Source of the DNA: Combretum micranthum
Lineage: Eukaryota > Streptophyta > Magnoliopsida > Myrtales > Combretaceae
Assembly (NCBI GenBank): GCA_024138025.1
Contig: JAMXBD010000233.1
Span: 1,116,001-1,180,000 of the forward strand
Reading direction: 5' to 3'
Length of the DNA stretch: 64,000 nt
Made by a program: the position numbers and the translations under genes. Numbering within the stretch: position 1 is the stretch's first letter; each line of letters starts with the position of its first letter. The notes beneath the pieces are model-generated. The model ran no database searches. It was given only the letters and a program-made list of their open reading frames with translations, and had not been told where the DNA came from. Shown here piece after piece: positions 35,611 to 45,971 of this stretch.

Positions 35611-36800
35611 TTGCTACTGCGTCACTTACTACCTTCACTGATGAAGGTGGTCCTACTTTCTCTAATGTCTCCTCATAGTAGTGCTTGAGTAAATGTCCAT
35701 TGACTTTAAAAGTTCGATTATCTTAGGTTTTCAACTCAACTGCACCATAAGGGAAAACACGGATAACTTCAAAAGGTCCCGACCACCTTGATCTCAACTT
35801 TCCTGGAAACAACTTGAGACGTGCATTGTATAACAACACTTTGTTTCCTGGTGAAAATTCTTCTTCAAAATGTTTCGATCATGCCACTGTTTGGTACGCT
35901 CTTTATAAATTCGAGCACTCTCATATGCTTCATTTCTCCACTCATCCAACTGATTTAATTGAAGCATTCTTGTCTCCCCTGCAGCTTTTCCATCAAAATT
36001 GAGGAATTTTATAGCCCAATAAGCCTTATGCTCAAGTTCAACAGGCAAATGACACGATTTACCATAAACTAACTTGTAAGGAGACATTCCAATAGGTGTT
36101 TTAAAAGCAGTTCTATATGCCCATAATGCATCATCCAGTTTTAAAGACCAGTCCTTTCGCGATGCATTAATTGTCTTTTCCAAAATCCTTTTAATTTCTC
36201 TATTGGAAATCTCAACTTGACCACTTGTTTGGGGGTGATATGGGGTAGCTACTTTATGGACAACTCCATATTTAGCTAAAAGCTTGTCAAATTGTTTATT
36301 GCAAAAATGAGTACCCCCATCACTTATGATTGCCCTAGGCACCCCAAATCTGGTGAAAATATTCTTTTTCAAAAATTTTGTCACTACTCGAGCATCATTG
36401 GTTTGCAAAGCAATAGCTTCAACCCATTTAGATACATAATCCACTGCTACAAGTATGTATTTATTTGAAAAAGATGAAGGAAATGGACCCATGAAGTCAA
36501 TTCCCCATACATCAAAAAGTTCAATCACCAGAATGTTGTTTAATGGTAACTCGTGTTTTCTAGAAATGTTGCCTGATCTTTGACATTGAGCACACACTTT
36601 GATGAAATTTCTACAATCATGAAACAACTTGGGCCAATAAAATCCACAAGATAGTACCTTAGCTGCAGTCTTTCAACTCCAAAATGACCTCCTGCCTCTC
36701 TTGCATGACAATGTTCGATTATGCTTATTTGCTCAGTCTCGGGTACACATCGTCTAATTATTTGATCAGCACATTTTTTAAAGAGATATGGTTCGTCCCA
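35591..36800 (-). pseudogene. Integrase of Athila element C
   Basis: The longest intact stretch (35794-36627) holds [10 protein letters not shown] of the zinc segment and the full D,D,E core: Asp in [13 protein letters not shown], Asp in [15 protein letters not shown], Glu in [18 protein letters not shown]. It then reads [18 protein letters not shown] frameshift near 35850 moves the C-terminal part to another frame, where VNGHLLKHYYEETLEKV and SRAKRL precede the stop at 35591. An in-frame TAG lies in the tail (about 35725). The zinc segment upstream ([14 protein letters not shown]) is in the preceding frame. Confidence 0.88.
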
Positions 36801-38580
36801 AAAATAAAACTTTACATCATGTAAAAACTTTTTTCTCTGTTGATAAGACAAACCATATGGTATAATTCCACTGACCAAATAATTAACTATATCGGCATAC
36901 CATGGTAAGCCTTGGATATCTATTGCATGCAACTGCTCATCAGGAAATTTTTCATTAATAGGCAAGTTTGATTCATCATTTTGCAAACGTGATAAGTGAT
37001 CAGCTACCACATTATCAGCTCCTTTTTTATCTTTAATTTCTAAATCAAACTCTTGCAATAGCAATATCCAACGGATTAACCTAGGCTTAGCATCAGACTT
37101 AGCAAATAAATATCTAAGAGCAGCATGATCAGTATATACTATCACCTTAGAACCAATTAAATAAGGCCGGAATTTATCACAAGCAAAAATCACAGCTAGC
37201 AACTCCTTCTCAGTAGTTGCATAATTCCTTTGTGCCTCATTCAAAGTTCTACTTGCATAGTAGATAGTATGAAAGATCTTACCTCGCCTTTGTCCCAATA
37301 CTGCTCCTACAGCATAATCACTGGCATCACACATCAGCTCAAAAGGAAGCTCCCAATCTGGTGCTATGATCACCGGAGCAGTGATGAGCTTCTCCTTCAA
37401 AAGTTCAAATGCCTGCAAACATTTGTCATCAAAAACAAACAAGCATCTTTCTCAAGTAGATTACACAAAGGTCGGGAAATCTTAGAGAAGTCCTTAATGA
37501 ACCGTCTATAGAAACCCGCATGTCCTAGGAAACTTCTGACTCCTTTGACATTTGTTGGTGGAGGCGTTTCTCTATGATTTCAACCTTTGCCTTATCTACT
37601 TCAATCCCTCTTTCTGACACTTTGTGCCCTAAAACGATTCCCTCTTGCACCATAAAATGGCACTTCTCCCAATTTAAAATCAATTGGTCTCTTTGCATCT
37701 TTGTAAAACTTTGGCTAAATTTTCTAACAAGCATCAAATGATTTTCCAAAAACCGAAAAATCATCCATAAATATCTCAATAAAATTCTCAAGCATGTCAG
37801 AAAAAATAGCCATCATACACCTTTGAAAAGTAGCTGGTGCATTGCAAAGGCCAAAAGGCATTCTCCTAAAGGCAAAAGTGCCATAAGGACAAGTAAAAGT
37901 AGTTTTTTCTTGATCAGCAGGGGCAATCGGGATTTGATTGTATCCCGAATACCCATCAAGAAAACAATAAAATGAATGCCCTGACAATTTTTCAACCATT
38001 TGATCAATAAATGGGAGTGGGAAATGGTCTTTTCTGGTGGCATCATTTAGCTTCCTATAATCAATGCAAACTCTCCACCCAGACACTGTCCTAGTAGGGA
38101 TCAATTCATTCGCCTCATTCCTCACTACAGTCATACCACCTTTCTTAGGTACTACATGGACAGGGCTAACCCACTTACTATCTGAAATAGGGTAGATCAT
38201 TCCTGCATCTAAAAGCTTAAGTACCTCTTTTTTTACTACTTCCTTAAGGGTAGGATTCAATCGCCTCTGTGGTTGCACTGTAGGCTTGCACTCCTCTTCC
38301 ATCAAAATTCTATGAGTGCAAATCAAAGGACTAATTCCTTTGATATCAGCAATCGTCCAGCCTATTGCTTCTCTATGTTCTCTCAAAACTCCAACAACTT
38401 CTCCTCCTGATTTTTGTCAAAAATGATGAAACAATCAGGTAAAGTTTCATCATGACCTAAGTAAGCATACCTTAGGTGATCAGGTAATGGCTTCAACTCC
38501 AAATCTGGAGGCGTGTCAAAGAAGGAACCGTTTCTTCTCACTTGTTCCTAGTTCCTCATACATTCTAACCCGAATTTCAG
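36540..38580 (-). pseudogene. Reverse transcriptase and RNase H of Athila element C
   Basis: RT (37724-38386) runs open from EAIGWTIADIKGI through [48 protein letters not shown] and MPFGLCNAPATFQRCMMAIF to the catalytic FMDDFSVFG. After frameshifts near 37730 and 37500, RNase H (36540-37442) runs open with [50 protein letters not shown] and the [12 protein letters not shown] hinge. All expected catalytic acids are present. It is damaged only by a few one-base length changes. Confidence 0.92.
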
Positions 38581-38589
38581 ACACTTCCT

Positions 38590-39485
38590 CACAATCTACT
38601 TCTTCTCCTCATCACTCCAGTCATCAAACTCTCTCAAAACCGACTCCACGGTCTCAATTCCTACTTCATCTTCCCAGAATTCACATGTAAGCTCCTCTAT
38701 AACATCAATATTAAAACAGGTTCTTTTCTCATCAAATTTATGCATAGCATCATATACATTAAATGTAACCTGTTCATCCATAACACGTAGAGTAAGCTTA
38801 CCTTGCTCAACATCGATCAAGGCCTTACCTGTAGCCAAGAATGGTCTCCCCAAGATCATGGGCACCTCTCTATCTTCCTCCATTTCCAGGACTATGAAGT
38901 CCACAGGAAATATGAATTTGTCCACCTTCACTAGTACATTTTCTACAATACCCTTAGGGTATTTGATACTCCGATCAGCCAATTGCAAGGTCACATGGGT
39001 TTCCTTGCATTCTCCCATTCCTAGTCTCCTGAAGATAGAGAAAGGCATTAAATTTATACTTGCACCAGAATCAATTAGCACTTTATCAAAATAAATATTA
39101 CCAATAGTGCAAGGTACAGTGAAACTTCCCTGATCTTTTTGCTTTGTAGGCAAGCCTTGATTTTGCTGAAGTATCATTGAGCACTCTCCTGTTAAAACAA
39201 CCGGTTCATTCCCATCTATCCTCCTCTTCTTGGATAGCAATTCCTTAATGAACTTAGCATAAGAGGGCATCTCTTGAATGGCCTCCAAGAAAGGAATGTT
39301 AATCTGTAAGTTCTTAAACACATCCAAGAACTTAGCGAATTGCTCATCCAATTTCTCTGCTTCAGCCTTCCTGGAAAAGGCACTGGAGGAACATAAGGCT
39401 TCACACTAGGTGAAGTTAAATTCGGTTCCTCAAGCTTCCTTTTTCCTTTATCTCTTATCTGCACCTCCTCCTTCTCTTCCACCAA
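38590..39485 (-). pseudogene. Protease region of Athila element C
   Basis: The open stretch 38596-39351 contains FLDVFKNLQINIPFLEAI, the intact aspartic protease signature DSGASINLMPF, PKGIVENVLVKVDKFIFPVDFIV and MILGRPFLATGKALIDV. Unlike element B, the catalytic triplet D-S/T-G is intact. The preceding linker (39216-39485) with KPYVPPVPFPGRLKQ is one frame off. Confidence 0.9.
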
Positions 39486-40909
39486 ACCATTGGGATTTCC
39501 ACCTCCTTACCACTCCTAAGAGTGATAGCATTCACTCCTTTTGGATTCTCCTCAGTCTTGCTGGGTAGTGACCCTGAAGGTCTACTACTTATCTGCTGAG
39601 AAATCTGACTTATTTGCCCTTGAAGATCCCGAATGGTGGCTTGTTGATTATTAATCAACGTCTCAGTCTTCTGCATGAAAGTTTTCATCAGATCTTCAAC
39701 CGAAGAATGGTTCTGTTGTTGTTGATGTGGATGTTGAGGTGGTGGTGGTGGTAAAGCATTCCTTACTGGACCTTGAATCATCGGACCTTGTCTTTGAAAT
39801 CCAGGCGGTCGATAAACATTATTCTCATTCCTCCATGAGAAATTCGGATGATTGGCCCATCCTGGATTGTAGGTGTTTGTATAAGGTCCTTGATTTCCTC
39901 TTTGAAAATTCCCCACATAATTCATTTGCTCTCCACTAGCTGAAGTTGGTGAATTTGAGGACAATCATGGAATGAATGTGAACCTGAACAAATCTCACAA
40001 CACAAAACTTGGTTAGGAGTAATAGAACTTGAAGTAGTGAGCTTACTTACTTGATTTGCCAAAGCCGAAATCTGAGCTGTAAGTTGAGACATGGCCTCAT
40101 TATCTTGCACAGCTGCAACCTTGAGTTTAGTCCTCTCACAACTCCAATTATGAGCACTTGAAGCCATTTCTTCTATCAAAGAGCTAGCTTCATCATAGCT
40201 CTTACCCATTAATGCTCCTCCTGCAGCAGCGTCTACAAGTGATCTCATAGTTTCATCCAAACTCAGATAGAATATCTCAATGAGGAGATTATCAGGTAGT
40301 CCATGATGAGGACATTTCCTGATAGCTTCCTTGTATCTTTCCCAACCTTCATACAAGGATTCACCATGAAATTTTGCAAAGTTGGTGATCTCATTCCTCA
40401 ACCTAGCTGTCCTAGCCGGTGGGAAAAATCTCCTCAAAAACTTGTTTGACAAATCTGTCCAATTTGTGATGGACTCCTGGGGTAATGAATTGAACCAAGC
40501 CAAAGCCTTGTCCCTTAATGAAAAAGGAAATAGCTGCAACCTTATTGCATCATCAGTAACACCATTCATCTTGATGGTGTTGCAATACTGAAGGAATTTG
40601 GCAATGATCATCCGGTGTCTCATTTGGATATCCTCCAAACTGATGAGCTTCTACCATCTGAATTAGTCCCGGCTTGATCTCAAAGTTGTTGGCTTGAACT
40701 GCTGGCCTTCTAATTGGATTTCCAGACACAGTTGGTACTGTGTAATCCCTCAAAGCTCTGACAGGAGCTTGAATTTGGTTGTTATTGTTTTCTTCTGCCA
40801 TTGCTTCACTCCTTTCCTTTCTCAATCTGTTTCCTCTTCTTAGTAAACGCAAGGTGCGTTCAATCTCTGGATTTAAGGGTAGAAGCTCTCGACTTCTACT
40901 CCTATGCAT
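39455..40909 (-). pseudogene. Gag of Athila element C
   Basis: Start is taken at the ATG at 40909 (MHRSRSRELL), which gives the arginine-rich head with PEIERTLRLLRR that is also visible in element B. The capsid core carries LFPFSLRDKALAWFNSLP, FLRRFFPPARTARLRNEI and AAAGGALMGKSYDEA. A zinc knuckle CEICSGSHSFHDC (CX2CX4HX4C) lies near 39980. The C-terminal part is Asn/Gln/Pro-rich with a PPPPPQHPHQQQQ run. Frameshifts lie near 40600 and 39960. Confidence 0.9.
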
Positions 40910-40997
40910 ACACCCTGAAAAGGAAATCAGAAAACAAACCAAACCGTAAAATGAGCCTAAATTACTAATAGAACTAAAGTTGTTTAATATTAATCTT

Positions 40998-41015
40998 TCC
41001 CCGGCAACGGCGCCA
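40998..41015 (-). other. Primer-binding site of element C, tRNA-Asp
   Basis: The + strand TCCCCGGCAACGGCGCCA equals, over 18 bases, the 3' end (with CCA) of plant tRNA-Asp as I know it. It lies six bases from the LTR and is the usual primer for the Athila lineage. Confidence 0.9.
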
Positions 41016-41021
41016 AAAACT

Positions 41022-42639
41022 TGATCCGCTTGAAATGTTTAGTATTTTAAAACCAATTCTCCAGCAAGTGTACTGGGTCGATCAAGCAATAAAGTGATGA
41101 ATGAGTATCGATCCCACGAGGAAAGTTTAATTACTAAACATTATTAGTTCACTTTAATATTTAGGCAAAGAGAAACCAGATTCTTTCTATAAATATTTAC
41201 TAAAGTATCTACACTCTACTATGTCTAGTGTTCACTAATCCTACTCACACAAGTTTTAACAGTAAGGTTAGTGGGATTTAGATAAAATCCTATTTTCTCC
41301 AATCATGTTGAACTCGGGTTATTAAAATTGTTAGAGTACATGCACATCCATGTGAATCTACCAAGATTTACAAATTCTAAAAGGAAATTTGAAAACCTTT
41401 TTCCACCTAAAACACTCTATAGCTTCCACTACTGAGTATTTTGAAAGAATCAATTGTGCAACTAAGAGTTTCCCAAATCTTAGTTGACTCATTGTCCTAA
41501 ATCACAAATTAAGAATTCCTTCATGAAAACTTGTATTAAAACAATGTTTGAGCAGTAATGATAGATTCTACCAGGATTAAAAACTCTCTTGCCATCGCAT
41601 TCTTGAATTCTTTACCCAAATATAAATTCAAACGAAATTAAAGTCTTCGCCAAGATACCCAATTTCATTCAAACTTGAATTCATCCGAATTTTAAGTTCT
41701 TAGTTTGAATTTAACAAGGATATACATCATTCCCAACCCAATAACACTAGTTCAACAATCACTTCAGAAAATCAAGGATTTCACCATTTCCCACCGTTCA
41801 AATTCAGCCAACAATCATTTCTACTCTATCTAACATGATACTAATAAAATATGATAATATTCATCACGAATTGTAAAGAACAAAGCAAGTTAAGAAGAAA
41901 TTACCATTAATTAGAGAAACAAACCGTAAATTGTAACTGAGATCCTTGTTAGCAAATTCTACTCAATCTACGAACAAATAAACAACTTTGACGAAGATCC
42001 AAAGTAAATCTCTATTTTCTACTTCTATCTCTCTCTAAAAACTATCGGGTGAAACTGAAAATAGAAGCATAATGTCCGTGTCCTTTCTCTCTCCTCAAAG
42101 CATGTAAAAATACAAGCTTTTCGTGTAACTGTCGTGTAACTGCTGCATCCAACGCCGGCGGTTTCTCGTCCAACGCCGGCGGCGTTCAATCAAGCGCTAA
42201 GGATTTGTAAACTGATGGTCTTAACGCCGCCTTTAACGCCGGCGGCGTACTCCTCAATTTGCTGGCGTTGCCTTCAAGTTCCAGTACTGTATCTATCCAC
42301 AAGCACCGGCGGTGTTAGATCTGGCGTTAAGGACTTAGGCTCTGTGATGTTTCAACGCCGCCTTTTAACTCCGGCGGTGTTGCCTTCAAGTTTGCCGGCG
42401 TACTCTTCCAGCCCTCTCAATGCTGGCTGCGTTGAGCCCAAATTCACCGGTATTTGTGCTTTTCAATGCCAATTCGCACAATTCTTCATTTTTCCTTGTT
42501 GCAAATTTCCATTTTAATTCCTGACCTGATTCAAAACAAATGACAAAAACCAAATGCCAATTCCTTTGCTTTTATAATAATTAACGCAAATAAGTATCAA
42601 TTCAGAGATGAAAATTATATAAGTTTTCTGAGTTTATCA
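41022..42639 (-). repeat. 5' LTR of Athila element C
   Basis: Length is 1618 bp, running TGATCCGC...GAGTTTATCA on the + strand, and it pairs with 29987-31602. Its CpG-rich cluster (42148-42460) is better preserved than in the partner LTR and includes the perfect inverted repeat AACGCC-GGC-GGCGTT at 42172-42186. Confidence 0.92.
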
Positions 42640-42644
42640 ATTTC
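42640..42644. other. Target-site duplication of element C, right copy (ATTTC)
   Basis: It is identical to 29982-29986. Confidence 0.9.
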
Positions 42645-42739
42645 ACAAAAATTACACTTATAAATACACATTCCACTTGATTTCTATCACATCTGTATAA
42701 ATTTTATCCACAAAATGTATGTAAAATATGAGTTCATCA
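42645..42739 (-). repeat. 5' LTR of Athila element B, right part
   Basis: These 95 bp match 18741-18835 of B's other LTR (ACACTTATAAATACA..., ATGTATGTAAAATATGAG, TTCATCA). Together with 28307-29986 they restore an LTR of 1775 bp against 1783 bp for the partner. Confidence 0.9.
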
Positions 42740-42819
42740 TTCCTCAAAAACAAAACTTGGACCCTAGTTTCCCTACAATAGCATCAAAATATTATTGGTA
42801 ACACTTGGACATTTCGCCT

Positions 42820-43260
42820 AAAATATAATGTTAAGGGACAAGTTGAGCACCATAATGCACGTACTGTTGTAAAAGGCCTAACTCAACATAAGGGCATTAA
42901 CTACTATGAGACCTCCATCCCTATCATCAAACTTATTGCCAGAAGCTTTATTTAATTACATGACATATCATCTATGAGGATATTAGTCAACTAGATGTTA
43001 AGAATGTCTTTGTCCTTGACCATCTCATGAAAATAATCTTCGTGAAACAACATCACCCCCATGTATGTCAACTAAACAAATCCCTATATGGCTTGAAGCA
43101 AGCACCTTGAGCTTAGTTCCATTGCTTCAATAACTTTTCGTTAAAGTTAGGGCTCTAATGGAATAATGCTGGCATATCCATATTCATACTCTCTAAGGAT
43201 CTTAACACATAAGTCCTTATTCTTTTATAAGGATGACATTATTTTTCACTAGCAACCTTA
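42820..43260 (+). pseudogene. Fragment of a Copia reverse transcriptase
   Basis: Conceptual translation across frameshifts gives RTVVKGLTQHKGINYYETS, then SQLDVKNVFVLDHLM, then VCQLNKSLYGLKQA, all in the order and spacing of the Ty1/copia RT. Stops and length changes show long decay. No LTR could be tied to it. Confidence 0.7.
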
Positions 43261-43299
43261 CCTTACTCTTTGACCATTACATCCCACGTTTAGTACACA

Positions 43300-45170
43300 A
43301 GAATCATTTGAATTGGAATGGAATAGAATGAATAAGAAAATGGTAGATTTATTCCTATATTTAGATACATTCACAGAATGAAATGGAATAAAATAAAATC
43401 ACAGTTATCAATAATACACTTTGTTGGTCCCACTTTTATAATCACGAAGAAGGTTTGAATTGATCATAACTAAAAATCTAAATTTTTGGTTTCCTTTAAA
43501 AATTAGATCCTTTTCGAGTTAATTTGTGAGAACAAGTTAAGCAATTAAAACAAAATAGAAAATGCAAGAAATTAAAAGAGTAGGAAATAATAGCTAAGTC
43601 GATGATATATAGTGATTCCGCCTTGTACATCAGTTCACTCTTCCAGCTCCAAGTCGGAGATCCCGTAATCCACATAGAGATGTCCCACTAATTCAATCAA
43701 AACTTGTTTACAAGTAATTCACAATTCAACTCTACTAGGCCTCCCTAACTTCTCCTTAGCTAACGCTGACCATAAAGCTTTTACTTGTAATACAAATCAA
43801 AGGAATGATACACTATAGTTCCTCCACTAATCAAGTAAGAAAGAAAGATCAAAGTAATTTGCAGCAAGAAAACTGAGTGCAAAATATCAATTCAAAAATT
43901 TGTTAGAGCAGCGCATGTTTTTGTTGCAGTGCTTTGTATCCTTTTTTTTTTTTTTAATGCTCCAAATATATAAGCTTTTTTCTTCAACGTTCAATAAAGC
44001 CTATTGCAAGTTGTTGAATATATCTCTCCTCTAATATCTTAATGTTTTCTTGAGGATCTTCTCTTGAAGTTGAAATTTGTATTGAGTTCAATTTGAACGT
44101 AGTAAATTAATGCTTGATATTTATCCTCAAAAACCGCCCTTTATTTATCCTGAAGAAATTGTCCAAGCCTGCTCCAAATAATCTTTAATAGTCCTCATCA
44201 TATCCCATAAAAATAGGAATGTTTATCTTCAAGCTCTTTAACATTAACTTGATCTAAAATTCAAATCTTCATATACTAAAGGTAGTTGACGTCTTCATAA
44301 TACTAATTTAAAGCTACAGCAATGATTAATTGGATCTATAAAACTCAATATAGCATAAATCCTTGTGAAGAATAAACTTTAACAATTTTGATCATCTCAA
44401 GTTAATCACTATGGATTGTAATCCAACTTAGTGGAACATATGAATACATTACCGAAATATATTCATCTTTTGGAGCTGGGCCTTGAAAACTCATTAAAAC
44501 TTAATTTGGATAGAGCTATGTTCATTCTGTGCTTAAAACCGTGATCATAAATAATGAACACTTCTACCTTCTAGAGTTCCTCCTGGGTTGTTTTTTTTAA
44601 AACTTGTCACTAAACATTCTGAAAAATCATCTGGACAAACTGATACTATTCATTATTGTATCTTTTTTATTAAAATCTACACACTTAATAATTGATTAGT
44701 TCTCTTTAACTTATTTTGTTATCATCAAAACTTTCTTTAAAGAATAACACACTTAACAATAAACATCAGTTCTAAATATTTGCAAGACAAATCACGTGTA
44801 GATAGGAAAAGCATGTACATCTTCCTCACATCTTGTACCTTTTTCATGCTTTGTTGATGGCTAATGATAATTGGGCTAGATGTCTAAACACATCACTCAA
44901 CAAGAAGTTGTGCTACCTATCTATCGCAAGCTTATTTTTAGCATAATTCTCAAAATCACGAGTCAATTTTACGATTATATGATTGTATGATTTTATATAT
45001 TTTTTATTAATTGAGATAAATGCAAAACTGTTTAGGTATAGATTTTAGATAGAATTGCACAATTCTACATGTTTACTATTTTACCAGTTTTGCACAATTT
45101 TGTACGACTTTACTATTCACTAGAATGTATAAAATCATTAAAATCACAATTTTGATAATCACGTTTTATG
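43300..45170. other. Intergenic, no gene recognised
   Basis: AT-rich sequence without open frames of note, tandem repeats or RNA genes that I can see. A poly-T run lies at about 43945. Confidence 0.6.
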
Positions 45171-45545
45171 GAGATCCAAGAAGCAATACAGTTCTACCAA
45201 TACCAAATATCACTTCTGCCTTTGTGGTTGTGAAGTCCACTTAAATCTGTCAACTTGCTCATGAACTTGGGAGTCCTAGCATGCTGACCTCCTTAAGAAG
45301 AATCTATCTACATCAACATTCTTTAATCATTGTTTTGATCTCATGCTGACCCATGCACCAGGAGATTGAAGGAACATATCATTGTATAAATACTTTTATA
45401 CTTGAGATAGGGTCAATTTAGTCCTTTTTCTTATGTTTTATTCTCCTCATGTATATATACTTATGCAATCTGTATAATTTTACCATGTAATTAAGAAACA
45501 GTTACAATTAATCAACTACATTTTTCTCTCAATACTTATACATTG
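45170..45545 (+). pseudogene. Possible end of a Copia element (RNase H tail and LTR)
   Basis: GGAGATCCAAGAAGCAA could encode the WRSKKQ of Copia RNase H and is followed by a CQLAHELG-like segment and, near 45380, TATAAATAC in LTR-like context. The sequence ends TTCTCTCAATACTTATACA at about 45543. It might belong to the fragment at 42820. Evidence is weak. Confidence 0.3.
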
Positions 45546-45971
45546 ATGAGGATTAGCTAACCTTCTCACCTAAGCATGTGCCTCAATAATTTCCTAAATC
45601 GGACGCAGAAATCATGAGGAAGAAATACACCTCATGCTTGCATCACTCTCTTTAAATATATTAACGCATAAAATTTAAAAACAATGAGAATATCTCTACG
45701 AATATAAAGTGTGGCCATATCTCATCATAGCAATTGCTTATACTGGGCCAATTTCTTACAATGTGCTATAGAACTTTCTCGTAATGCAAGAACTAGTGTC
45801 ATGGAGTGAAATAACATGGGAACATCTTCTATATAAAGAAGTGGGTTTGATTACAATGGTTACATTCAATAAAATGCTGAGGGATTAAAGGTGATAAAAT
45901 ACTTTTAAGGAAGTATAAATTATATGCACGGAGCATGAGGATGTACAATTGTTTTCATAGGTCAGATGGTG

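Noticed and set aside
40998..41015. Partial tRNA-Asp gene
   Set aside because: Only the 18-nt 3' end including CCA is present, next to an LTR: it is a primer-binding site.
22661..42739. Endogenous plant pararetrovirus
   Set aside because: LTRs, an integrase with D,D,E core, target duplication and Athila-type PBS all indicate LTR retrotransposons; no movement-protein or coat motifs were seen.
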